Shown here: in pieces, positions 12,118-32,000 of the stretch | Layout: every line of letters begins with the position of its first letter | Numbering within the stretch: position 1 is the stretch's first letter | Assembly: GCF_042242105.1 (NCBI RefSeq) | Contig: NC_092012.1 | Span: 11,261,470-11,325,469 of the forward strand | Reading direction: 5' to 3' | DNA: 64,000 nucleotides | From: Pempheris klunzingeri | Lineage: Eukaryota > Chordata > Actinopteri > Acropomatiformes > Pempheridae | Made by a program: the position numbers and the translations under genes | Notes under the pieces: model-generated | The model's database searches: none | The model's input: only the letters and a program-made list of their open reading frames with translations | What the model was told of the DNA's origin: nothing

Positions 12118-13893
12118 GATGAAGCTCTGTGCTGACCAGGATCCACAGCAGACCTTTTCTTTCTTTTACTGATATTTGTTTCTCTTCTCTCCCGTTCCCT
12201 CCCCAAAGATCTTGAGGCACTTTAAGACTCGTGCTAATGTTTTGCTCCCTCTGTCATTCTCTTTTGCAGTAAAAGCTAAAAGTCACTCCCTGGACCTCGC
12301 TCCACAGTGTGATGCATGTGTTATCTCTTATTCACTATTTATAAGGGCGAGATAAGCTGGGCATGTAGGGAAGCTGAGGTGGGCCAACGTAGAAACAGCC
12401 AAACTTTCTTCTTCTGCAACCACGTCCTTCACACCTTGGAGACGTCATGATCACCTTCAACAGCCGGGCAGCTTGGGTGCTAATGACAGCAGTCAAGGTG
12501 ACTGGCACACTGAAACTTAAACTAAAACCTGCGTCTGTTTGAGCCAATTTGGGCTTGAGATATAGTTCTTTTTCCAAAGTAATAAAGAAGAAATTTTGAA
12601 TTAATAAGATGCTGCGACTTAAGGGTAGCAGACACTGGACAAGAGGCGGGGTACACTCATGGCTGTTTGCCACTCAATCCATCACAGATAAGGTCAAAGT
12701 TAATATATTTAACCCGTGAAGTGTCAAAAAGTTGAGACATTGCTATGCTGCCACCACTTGCCAGAGCCGATAGCGACGTCTTCAGATTGCTTGATTCAAT
12801 GTGCAGTGATCAAAATGGAGAAAAGCACCAAATGCTCAAATTTGATAAACTTAAAAACATTAAATAAATGTCTGTCACATTCATTCATATGTACCAGCAT
12901 ATTTTGTATGTATGTTTGTTATGTGACAAAATACCTGCAAAACTGTAGAGTTTCACAGAGCTGTTAGTGTGGACTCTTGGTCTTGTTCCTTGAAAAGGAA
13001 TAATGAATTGAACTGTTTTAGCTGTACAAAAGACCAACTCATTAGTATATCTGAGAGCATTTTTACCTTTATAATATGGTAAACATCAGAGACCTTATCC
13101 GTATATATGTTACATGTCTCATTTTTATCTTTATCACAGTGTGACATGCTCATATACACCATTGTCAGCAGTCTGGAGGTTTACAGAAAGAGGTAAAATC
13201 ACTAAAGTAGGACCAAAAGAGTCCAAGACCAGCACTCTGCACGAGAGCGTGATGTTAACTGCTGTGAGCACTTCTGTCTTTTCTCTCATTTCTCTCCGTG
13301 ACAGTGGCTGGCGCTCCACTCTCTGTGAACTTCACTGCATTCATTACCAGCCCACTACATGCATACCACATGAATCTCTCCTCTGCCTCACTGCCTCCTT
13401 CTCGCCGTCCTTTTCCTTCTCTCCTCTCCACCATGTTTCCCGAGCCTTTGTTTCACTCTTCGTGTTCCCTTCTCTTCCTCTACTATGGGCACATGGGTTA
13501 GCTCAGGATAAAGCATTACGGAGGGGATAAATCCCTCTGGGGAAAGGCGATGAGTCAGGTAGATCTGCATGTGTGACTGCATGTGTGTGAGAGGAAGAGA
13601 AGGGACTTGAGGGAAACACTGTCCGGGCTGTTTGCAGCGACGGTCAGAGGCGTAATATCTGCTTCTGAAGCTCGGGAGGAAGAAGAAATCGGCATCACAT
13701 CTTGTTCTTATCTAGGAATTAGCCACATATCATCTGCTCCTCTGCTACTTTCCTCTTCTTTTAGCTTTCTGGTCTTCTCTGCACTCATTTCCTCACACTT
13801 CTGCTCCCCTGTAGTACCCTCTCTCTCTAGTTTATTGTTGCATCTCACACATTTCTCCGTCACCCCCTCTCCCCACTTTTCGGCTGTGTCACC
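12118..13893. other. Divergent intergenic region between atp4b (-) and grk1 (+)
   Basis: 1.78 kb separates the two start codons and should hold both promoters and 5' UTRs. The left third has the TATA/GATA cluster described for atp4b. The right third (about 13380-13890) is rich in C and T and probably includes the grk1 5' UTR. A TGAGTCA at 13551-13557 could bind AP-1/MAF-type factors but is not diagnostic. No coding exon was recognised. Confidence 0.6.
12335..12356 (-). promoter_or_regulatory. Candidate atp4b core promoter: TATA box with flanking GATA motifs
   Basis: Read on the minus strand, 12345-12335 is CTTATAAATAG, a good TATA box about 220 nt upstream of the atp4b ATG. A GATAAG motif (plus-strand sense, 12351-12356) lies just upstream of it, and an AGATAA (minus-strand sense, 12326-12321) lies just downstream. 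GATA factors are known to bind gastric H+/K+-ATPase gene promoters. Assigning this site to atp4b is inference; transcript start data are lacking. Confidence 0.4.
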
Positions 13894-21664
<7,771 letters not shown>

Positions 21665-22133
21665 GAGGATGCAGCAAAGAACCTGCTGCTAATGGATGAT
21701 ATGACATGGACTGAATGAAGATTTCAGATTTTCGAGTTTGTGTTGGATTCAAATGAATGAATGAACATTATTGATGATGATAGTCTTTTTTTTTTTACCA
21801 ACATACCTCATAGATAATAAGATTTTTAAAGTGTGACCTGCACTTTATGCCCTTTTTTTTGCTGCAATGATAACCAAATTTTCAGTTGTTTCATTTGTCA
21901 ACATCTGATGAATGCTTTACTTTAAAATCATGTTCTGTTTATGGGCTGATACTGTTTTTTTTCTATCAATGTACAGTTGTAGTGGCTGTTTTTTTTTGAG
22001 GTGGATGAATCAATGATCAGTCATTATGTGTGTGTGTGTGTGTGTGTCAGTGCGAATGATGCGTCAGTACTTTTGTGGCTTCAGATGTGTAAATAAGCTT
22101 GTATCTACTGCTGCAGCGATTTTTATGCTTTTC

Positions 22134-22139
22134 AATAAA
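22134..22139 (+). terminator. Candidate polyadenylation signal for grk1
   Basis: AATAAA about 470 nt after the grk1 stop codon, followed by a T-rich stretch, consistent with the end of the 3' UTR. Confidence 0.6.
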
Positions 22140-23003
22140 TATTTTCGCCTTTAAAATCAGCATGTTTTGCATGCGACTGACACACCAACAAAGTCAATCC
22201 CTCCACCTACAGCTGAGGTTCCTCCAAAAGGCAGTAATCCAAATGTTGTAAAGCCAACATCATCAAACAGTAACTGCCAGGATTTTAAAAAAGATAACTC
22301 AGATCAAATTGAAACAATCTCTGCTGCCGAAGGAGAAGCAGCAAAATGTACCACTGAACAAATTATGTTTCCTGTTGTAATCTAAAAGCTGTGTATGTGT
22401 TACAGGAACATATGAAAACAAACAAATAACAGTCACTTTCAATATCGATTAATCTGCACATTACTTGTGTATATTAATCAGTTAACTGATAAAATATAAC
22501 AAAATTATGATTCCTATTATAATGTCATAGCTTTCAGCTTACAGAAATCCTACAGGCCATCACCAAAAAAATGCATTATGATCAAATGGAAGTCAGGCCA
22601 GTTGGATTGTGGGACAAGGAATTTAATTTCTAAGATGTCTCTAATGTACAGTGAGTTTTTGTGTTGTGTACTATTTCTGTACTAATTCCCACATCCCAGA
22701 AGCTTTCATGCAGCTTTATATCAGGCTTGTTTTTCAGGTGTTGGCCACTGGAGGGCGCTGTAAACTCATATTACAGTTCGTCCCCCACCTCAGCGCTGCC
22801 TGCAGCATCATGACCACTGAGGGAGGTGGCACGTGGGCACTAAAACACTCTTTACACACATTTTTATTTTATTGTGAGGAGTTGAGCCACTTAATGTGAG
22901 TATTTTCAACGTGGGTCCACAATGGACTCTGCATGGATCCGACACAATAAGGTAAATAATTTAATAATACATCCCTGAGGTGAATACAGGGAGCTGATTG
23001 GCT

Positions 23004-23004
<1 letters not shown>

Positions 23005-23055
<51 letters not shown>
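23005..23055 (+). repeat. (CT)n / GAGA tract upstream of tmem255b
   Basis: 51 nt of pure CT, about 260 nt before the tmem255b ATG. GAGA-type tracts can mark promoters, but no function is shown. Confidence 0.9.
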
Positions 23056-23057
<2 letters not shown>

Positions 23058-23317
23058 GCTTCAAGTTAAAGTTGATCTCGTGCGAGCTCACAGTCAGCTG
23101 TGGAAACATTTACATGATACAGGAACATGTTTGTATCATAAGAGGTAGAAAAAAAAAGCTTGTTTCTCGTGGCCGCTCTCCCTGGAGGATGAGGACTCTG
23201 GTTTGAATCAACAGGGACAAAAGAACAAAAAAACAGCTTCGATCTCAACTCTTTAAACCGTCTCTGTTTCTTTTTTTTTGTGTGTCCTCGGAGCTGATTC
23301 ATCCGGACTGAGTCAAA

Positions 23318-25968
23318 ATGCAACAGTCTGAAACCCCACAGGCAGCTCAGCAAGCAGCGACAGAGATACCAGACCCATCAGGTAAAGTTCAGCCAACTCT
23401 CACCCTGAGATCTTCTAACCTGAATCAAGTCCCAGCAGCATCTTAGTATCAGCATCTCTAATATTAGAAACTATTTGTAATGTGCTTTAATTCAGTGTCA
23501 TGGTGCACAGGAGAGGAAAAAAGCAAAGACATGGGGCTGGTTTAATTCTCACAGACAGGTTTCTTGTGTTTAAGCTCTTGTTAGAAATATTTTAAAATGC
23601 TCCACAGCTCATCTGCACAGGTGGAAAGTACATTAACTCAAGCACTGTGTTTAACCATGTTGCTGAGGTAGGCTACTTGTGCTTTTCTTGCATTTTTATG
23701 TTGTTTTATATTTCAACTCAACGACCTTCCAGAAGGAAATGTTGGTGTTTACAGATTCATCTGCAAAGCCGTAGTTATTCTGCTGATTTAAAATTGTATA
23801 TTTACCACAAAGATTTTATTGATTAGTGCTTAAAAACAAAAACTAAGGCTGTGAAAAAACAAAAATCCTGCAATATGGTTGATAAAACCAAGCATGTAAA
23901 ATATGTCTTGTTATACAGTCGTACTTCAGTCTATAAAACAGGTTCACGTATGATTATGATATATAATAATGTTGAAATCTCAAAACGCAGGATTTTTACA
24001 TGTACTGGAGCATTTATACAATTTTATAATGGTGCTCTCACTTGAGTAAATGGTCAGAATACGTCTTCCACCACTTTTCACCTGTCAGGAAATTAAAATT
24101 ACTTCAATATGTGCACTCAGATTTAGATTTTATGGTCAGAGCATGTAATTCAGAGTGTTGGGGACAAGACGAATTAGTGATAACGAACGCTGAGAGGTCC
24201 TCCTGTCACCCCGTTTCTTCCTCCCATTCATCCTCAGTTCAGTACCAGCGTCGGAGGAAGTTGGCTCTGTGGATGACCGTGTCTCTGCTGGCTCTGGCTC
24301 TGGTGGTGCTGATAGTGGGTCTGGTCTCGGCCACTCGCACCAACAACGTGCCTGTTGCTGGATATTACTCCGGCATCACCGTGAGTGTCACTGACCCTTC
24401 AAATGCCATTGTGACCTGGTGTGTTTTTATTCCTCTCTCTCTCTCTCTGACCTCTAATGTTTCTTCTCGCATCCTCCACTTTGGTCTCTTTGTACCTCCA
24501 GCTGAGTTTTGGAGCATTTCTGGGCATTGTTGGCATCTACCTGGTGGAAAACCGTAGACCCATGGTGAGTCTGTTCCTCTGACTCTTGTATCATTGATGC
24601 AGCACCTTTAGAATCACCATTACAAGGATGATTTCATTTATACCACCAATTTGACACATTTCTGGTCTTCATTTAGACTTCTCACCATGTAAAAAAACAC
24701 TTTAGACTTCAAGAAATGACTTATTGTTGAATACATGGCTGTTTTTTTTAGTAGCAGCTGTAGGTACATTTCTTTTGATAAAGAGGAATAAAAATGATAA
24801 GAAATCTTCTCTCTGGTAGCTTTTAGCACAGATGACACAAGGTGCAGAGCTGCTGCGATCACTGCAGACTCAATGCAGACAGACATTCCAACTCCCCACA
24901 TTCCCACATCAGCTTAATTTCCAGTTGCTTCCGGCAGCTGTTTTTAACAAAAAAGCTCCAAAAAGCCACTATACAGTACTCACCTAGCACCAAACAGACT
25001 AAGTTAGCGATTAGCTGGTGAAGAAAGCGGAGAATTTAGTAACTAAACACCAAAACAGAGCTAAGAAAAGAGTGAATAGTGGACTTATATGCACCTCGGG
25101 AGACAAAGCATGACTCCAAGTGAATTTTGCTCTAATGTTGCAAGTCTGTGACCAAGAATAGAGGCTGTAGTTTTATTTTTCTCTTGAGCTTCTTTGAATG
25201 GTCAAAAAGGTTCTCTGATGCAAAAATCACCTGAGAGAGTGTGTGCAGGACTTTTGTGAGTGAAGAAGCAGCATTTGAGACTCGTGGCGGCCGTTTGAAG
25301 CAGTTGTAGATATTGACTTGAGTGTGTGCCTGAAAAAATATCCAAGAAAAAAATGTATTTGTCATAAAATATTCTACAGGTGCGTATCTGTCATTGCATG
25401 AATTCACACACTGATTTTTAGATTTTTTAGCACATTTGGTCCATGACGTCACATTTTTTGACAGCTGTGTGTGACTGTACATCGTATTCACTGCAGCAAC
25501 TGTAGCAAAAAATGTGAGCACGTGAGTGTCTTGATTTGTTGATACATAGCATTTGGGCATCTGCGATGGAGAATGTGAGATGGTGTTTGTGGGGAAAAAA
25601 AGTTTGCAGGTGCACTTCAAATATACCGATACACACATAAGAATATTGTCTACAACTACAAAATCCACTGTTAGAGGTGTTCAGTTGTTTTGCTCCAATC
25701 ATACCTTCACACAAGTTCAGCATGTTAACTTTTTAAAGTGACAGTATGTCAGCGTTGTGTTTACAGCTTGTTCTGCTGCACCCAAGTGGCCAAAAAGTGA
25801 TCTGCAAATGTTTAACAAACTCAAAAAAGGCATTCAGTGCGACAGCTGGCAGCTCGAATTGTGCAGCGTCACAGTCACATTTTAGCCTTCTGTTTGCCCC
25901 CTCTTGGAGTGACTTCTGCCAGCTTCTCGAGCTTCTAAAAGTGAGGCATTGTTCCTGGAAAATGGGAC

Positions 25969-26025
<57 letters not shown>

Positions 26026-29000
26026 TGATAAATTAGAGGATTGTGTTACAGACTTTTCAAATTCTCTAAACTGTTTTACAGGAAATTGCTCTATTATGAG
26101 CAAGAAGCAAATCGGATTAGTTGATGGCGGCGTAATGTGTTCTTGGTCCTTGTGCCGGGTCAGTGTACGTGAGTGGAGATGTGGTCGGGGGAAGCGAACG
26201 CGATTGGCTCTGGATTTCAATGACAAAAGGGGAAATTGCATTAGTATTGGTCAGTTGCTGACAGGGCTCCTTTATTTCAGACAGGGACACAGTTTAATAT
26301 CATCAAAGTGCCTCTCTGTACAAAAGTAGAATCATGTCAATGACTGTAGAGTAGAGACACTCACAGGTAGAGCGACACCTGTCTGAAAAGATTATTGACT
26401 TCTTTTAAAATGTGAATGAAGGCAGTGAAGCATCTGATCTTTTCTAACGTACGGTGAATAAAGTGGAAACCCAGTTTGAGAGCTTTAGACTCCTTTCAAG
26501 CAAACAAAACGAAATAAAAGAGGAATCTGCATGAACTGATCTCCAATCAGTGACAACAGTCAAGTGGCTGACTAATGCGAATGCTACTTATAGGCCAGAG
26601 GCAACCAGAAGCTGATGAAACTGCTCCCATGTGTCATTTAAGTAACGGCGCCAGTATCACATTCTCTGTATGTGAAACCCAGCATGAGACTGTGTTAAGT
26701 CCATGCAAGGACTGAAGAGGACACCAGTGACACAGAAACTTTAGCAGATTGGGAGTTCTTGTTTCTCACCTCTGAATTTGTCTTAATTATTATGTTGTGC
26801 GCATTCAAAGTTGAGATTTCTTCCCTTTTACAAGAGTGAAGTCAGTTGGAAACATTAAAAAGTCACCCAGAGACAGTGATTTCAGTATAAGCAGCCTTAG
26901 CTGACCGAGAAAAGAGAAGCCTGTTTTTGTCCTCTCTTTCTGAAATCACTGTATATAAACTTTGTTGTTTAGAAAGGAAAATTAAACAGTAAGGGGAGCA
27001 CAGGTTAGCGAGTGGCCAGTTTAACTAAATTAGAAATGATACACAATCAGATTAGAAAATAAAACCTCCAAATTCGCGAAAACGTACTTAGGAGTTGACC
27101 TGAATGTCCTCAGTAGCACTAAACTAACTCAGGTTTACTGATCAATATGTTCCAAAAAAAAAAAAAGAGACTTAACGGCATCAGAGCCGAAGCTGAGCAG
27201 TGTGTGTTTTGCGTGTTGTGAATTTTTCATGTGCCATCCGAGTGTCGTTGTCTTTTGTTACGCTACAGTGTACCAGATCTAATCCGGTCACGCAGATACC
27301 CTTTCTGGAGCTCCTCACACAGGTGGAGACAGCTGAGTTCCAAATATTTTAACAAAGATGAAGACAGGTTTCAGATATTTCAGATATGTCCTGTTTGCTT
27401 TCAGCTCGTCTGAGTCCTTGCTGGTGTTTCACTGTAAACGTGTGAACGGACAAAGGCGGCCTGTCCGGCATCGCTCCCAGTTCTGTGCTTTAAATTTTAA
27501 TGGGGAGATGGCTGCCACGCTAGCGCTGGTCTACAGTGTCTCCTGTGAGCCCCGCCTGGCGCAGTGCTCCTCTCACACAGGTGTCTTCTTCCCTGCCGTG
27601 TCCGAGGCTCGTACTGTAACACGAGAGCTGTCTGGCAGAGCGAGGTCACTCATTAAAGAACAACTAACCATACCACAATGCCAGGGGGACACCTGAGAGC
27701 TCTGAAGCTCTCTGTCACTTCCTGGATCTCACAGGACTTCGCTCCTCTGACCTCAAAAAGCAGCAGGTGGAAGGTTCTGATGTTGTTTGCAGAACACATG
27801 GTATCCGGTTTGACTCCTGATTGGAGAAATCTAGTGCATAAATAAACAACTTTAATTCTTCCCTTCAGCTGAAGTCGACCACATTAATCAAGCAAAAAAT
27901 ATATTTGCATTGAACACCTTTTATAGAGGTTCCAGCACCCTAGATGGCACAGTATCGCATTTTCTAGCACATTTATCATGTTTGAGTAAATAGATGATCA
28001 AGGCCTCATTGTAGCCTTTTCATTCTCAATGATAACCTTATTATGATTATTACACTGCAGTGCATGAATTACTAGATTGCTGGTAGCTGATTAACTAATT
28101 TAGCTGCTGTTTTAAACTGACAGTGAGTGCACATGTTGACACACCAAAGGTCAGACGGGGTGTTTTCTTATGGTTTAAGAAAACACCAGCACCCTTAAAG
28201 TGATACCGATACCAACAGAGTACCTCATCTTCTCTCCACGCTTGATGAGGTGTTTTACTGTCTTATTTGTATTCCCAGTTGTTTTTACTGATAATCCTTC
28301 CGCATCTGATGCCTTCATTTTCATCAGACTCCGCAGGTGTGAAGTATAGCCGTACCTGTGGTGGCGTCTCAGCACATGTCGCATTAAAGCAAAGAACACT
28401 TGTGATTGGCTGTGAGCAAAACTATACAAATAGTTTAGTTTTTATTTGACTGGAGAAGTACTTGGCGCAAATATCATTATCAAATGTCTACAAAACAGCT
28501 GTGGCATCTATTTGTGCAAGATTTGGCTCAGGTGTCTTTTAGGATAAAGGTTTTTGTTGGTTTCATTTAATTGGAAAAATGCGTCAGAAGCAGCCTGGGT
28601 GACTATGTGAAATTTATGGTATGTGGTTAAATCTGAGGTATGTTTTTAGTCGTGGCATACCGTTCTCGTTTCCGAGTCGGAGAACAACAAAGTCAACAGC
28701 CTACATATGAGATCTGGATAATAATAAATTCAATTCAATTCAATTTTATTTGTATAGCCCAATATCACAACAGAGTGTCTCATAGTGCTTTACAAAGTTC
28801 ACTGAAATAAACAAGTGTAAGCGAACTAACAATCTAATAAAGAGTCCAGCAGTCGTTGAGGCCAATGGATCAGTCCGATGGATCAGTCCGAGGCATCACC
28901 TGCCCTTTATGACCCTCCTTCTTCGGGAAGGAAAAACTCAAAAAACCCAGTGGGAAAAGAGAAACCTCCGGGAGCACCACAGTGAAGGAGAGATCCAGCT

Positions 29001-32000
29001 CCCAAGGACGGACAGGCTGTAGCCTTGGACAGACCCACATCCATTGGCTGATGGAGAACCACATCAGCGGGACCAGGACCAGGATCCATAGGAACCAGGG
29101 AACCACATCAGCAGAACCAGGACCAGGATCCACAGGAACCAGAGAACCACATCAGCGGGACCGGGACCAGGACCCACAGGAACCAGAGAACCGCATCAGC
29201 AGGGCCAGGACCAGGATCCACAGGATCAACAGGAACCTGAGAGATGAGAAAGCACAGAAAGGCTCCGGGGAAGATAGCGAGTTAGAGGGAGACATTTGGC
29301 TGACATGAGACATAACGATGGAGAGGAAGAGGAGGAGAGAGAATAGAGGAGCTCAGTGCACCATAGGAGTCCCCCGGCAGTCTGAGCCTATAGCAGCATA
29401 ACTAGGGGCTGGTCTAAGGCCTGATCCAGCCCTTAACTATAGGCTTTATCAAAAAGGAAGGTTTTTAGTCTACTCTTAAATGTAGAGAGGGTGTCTGCCC
29501 CCCGAACCCAAACTGGAAGGAGGTTCCACAGGAGAGGAGCCTGATAGCTGAAGGCTCTGCCTCCTGCACTACTTTTGGAGACTTTGGGAACCACCAGTAG
29601 ACCTGCAGTCTGGGAGCGCAGTGCTCTAGTGGGGTAGTACGGTACTATGAGCTCTTTAAGATATCATGGAGCCTGACCCTTAAGAGCCTTGTAGGTGAGG
29701 AGAAGGATTTTAAACTCTATTCTAGATTTTACTGGAAGCCAATGAAGAGAAGCCAGTAGAGGAGAAATGTGGTCTCTTCTTTTAGTTCTCGTCAGAACAC
29801 GAGCAGCAGCGTTCTGGACCAGCTGGAGCGTCTTTAACGACTTATTGGGGCAGCCTGATAATAATGAGTTACAATAGTCCAACCTAGAAGTGACAAATGC
29901 ATGGACCAATTTTTCTGCATCATCAGTGGATATGATGGGCCTGATTTTGGCAATATTATGTAGATGGAAAAAGGCAGTTCTAGAAATCTGTTTAATGTGG
30001 GAGTTAAAGGACAAATCCTGATCAAATAAGACTCCCAGATTCCTCACAGTGGAGCTGGAGGCCAGATTAATGCCGTCCAGAGCAGTTATGGTAGTAGAAA
30101 AGCTGTCTCTGAGGTGTCTGGGGCCAAGCGAAATAACTTCAGTTTTATCTGAATTTAGCAGCAGAAAGTTGCTGCTCATCCAGGACTTTATGTCCTTAAG
30201 GCAGATTTGAAGTTTAGCCAACTGATTGTGTTCATCTGGCTTTATTGATAAATTACTACAATAAACACTACAGAAGAAGACAAAATCTATTTTCCACCTC
30301 ACAACTGCTTTATAGTTTCTGTGTCTTTTCTTAGTGGGACTCTTTATATCTCTAGATTTTAGTGTGTTAAGGTTTTGGCTTCCATCACAAATGTTCATGA
30401 GAGACCAAACCTTTTTTAAATATGAGTGCAGATAAAAAACACATTGACATTTCCTGCAAAAAGCTTTTAAAAAAAACTTAATGGCTCGTATCCTGGCACT
30501 TTTCATCTTGTCTTATCTTGTCCCCCCAAAATGTTTGAAAGGATTCAGGAGCATGAAGATCTGTCTCTAAAAAAAACAAAACAAAAACACAACTGCCCTC
30601 CTATCTTCTCTCACCCTGCCGTCCTAACACAGGCCTTTTTCTTTATGACTAAATGCTTCATGTAGCTCATGTTCTTCGCTCCAGCAGCGTCTTCTGCAGA
30701 TTCTGCCTGTATCTCGCAGACTGCCGTCCTTTTAGTCACCTTGCAGCTTGGAGAGCAGAGCGATGAACCTTTTAAAGGGCCGTATTTTACCCAACAAGTC
30801 CTTATTACCTGGTATGTCCAGCTGTGGTCACGATAGCTCACTGGACCACTGAGCAGGAGAAAAAGACCTTGCAGCGGTCAGCGACTTTAGTTACATAACC
30901 TGATAGGTATCTTAACTGACTCCTATAAAACTGCTTGTTGTGTCTTTCTGTCTTCGTCAGTGATTCATCTTCTCTGAAACTTTCACCATGTGTGTTTGTA
31001 TTTCTCTGTTAATTAAAGCCGGTATAATTGGTATTTTTATAACAACAATGCATCAAATGAGAATGTGAAAGAGGCCACAAGAGGGTTTAGCAGATTTCAG
31101 CTCATGGTTTATCTGTCCAACCCAAAACTTAACTGCTTTGGTTCACTCTCACTGCTCTCACTGTGTCGTTTTCACAGCTGGCAGCTGTTTTCATCGAAGA
31201 GGCTCCAAACACCTCACTGTACATCACCTGTTTAGCACCAAACAGCGGACAGACGCAGCTAGTGCCTAACTGCTGTACCTGGTTTAGCATGTAGCAGCTA
31301 AAAAAAACCTGGTGTTTCCCACAAGGGTTGGTGGAGACCAAAAGCTGAGCTAAAAAAGAGTGAATGTTGGACTTACACTCAGAAACACAAAGTACAAAGT
31401 CGTGATAATTTGGCCTTAAAAAAAAACTGTTATTGCAGGTTTAAGTAACATGATCAATATTTGAATGTGAAAACTAAAAAATTACGAGTAAAAGTCCTTA
31501 ATTCGAATTCCTACTGTTGTAAAACTACACGAGTAATATCCCCGAATGTTCTCTATTTGTATCCAGTCTTTCACAATTGATTGCATTGTATTTTTTAAAA
31601 ATAATTTTAAATGTGAAATTTGTGAAGTAAATTAATGATAAATAAATGTAGTAGAAAAGAAAATGCAAATGTTCTCTCTTAAACGTGGTGGGGTAAAAGT
31701 ATAAAGTAGCTTGAAATCAAAATACTCGAGTAAAGTACAAATACTTCATAACTGTACTTGTACAGTACCTGGTGTCTTTTTAATATTTCCTACCCAACTC
31801 CACTCCTGAGAGCAGAAAATGATCTACAGTGTGTCTGTGTGTCTTTAATCTTTTACAGTATTTGGTTTCTCTCTCTGCTTCAGTTGTATCAGGGGAGATT
31901 TGGGGGTTTGGACGACAGAGTGTGTGTTGAGGTGTTTTATGCGCTGGCAGCTGGCGCTAAGGTAATGTGAAGTAATGCAGTTGTCAGGCTCTATTGTCTC

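Larger units (their letters stand above)
21665..23317 (+). other. grk1 3' UTR and tmem255b upstream region
   Basis: About 0.5 kb of probable grk1 3' UTR with a TG repeat at 22028-22048 is followed by 1.1 kb without recognised coding sequence. The final 0.3 kb holds a long CT tract (23005-23055) and should include the tmem255b promoter and 5' UTR. An open frame at 22167-22385 has low-complexity composition and no recognisable homology. Confidence 0.55.

Noticed and set aside
13551-13557. TGAGTCA as an NRL-type photoreceptor site for grk1
   Set aside because: A single short motif without an adjacent CRX site or transcript-start evidence is expected by chance.
22167-22385. 72-codon Ser/Pro/Lys-rich frame after the grk1 polyadenylation signal
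   Set aside because: No homology recognised, no splice context and composition typical of noncoding sequence.
25733-26329. Frames with runs of Ile-Tyr
   Set aside because: They translate an (AT)n microsatellite.
28982-29308. 108-codon plus-strand frame with [10 protein letters not shown] repeats
   Set aside because: It is a translation of the 44-bp minisatellite inside the LINE; no start context or homology.
29664-30506. 280-codon minus-strand open frame
   Set aside because: Its C-terminal two thirds is LINE reverse-transcriptase sequence with an in-frame stop before the true end; it is a dead transposon, not a host gene.
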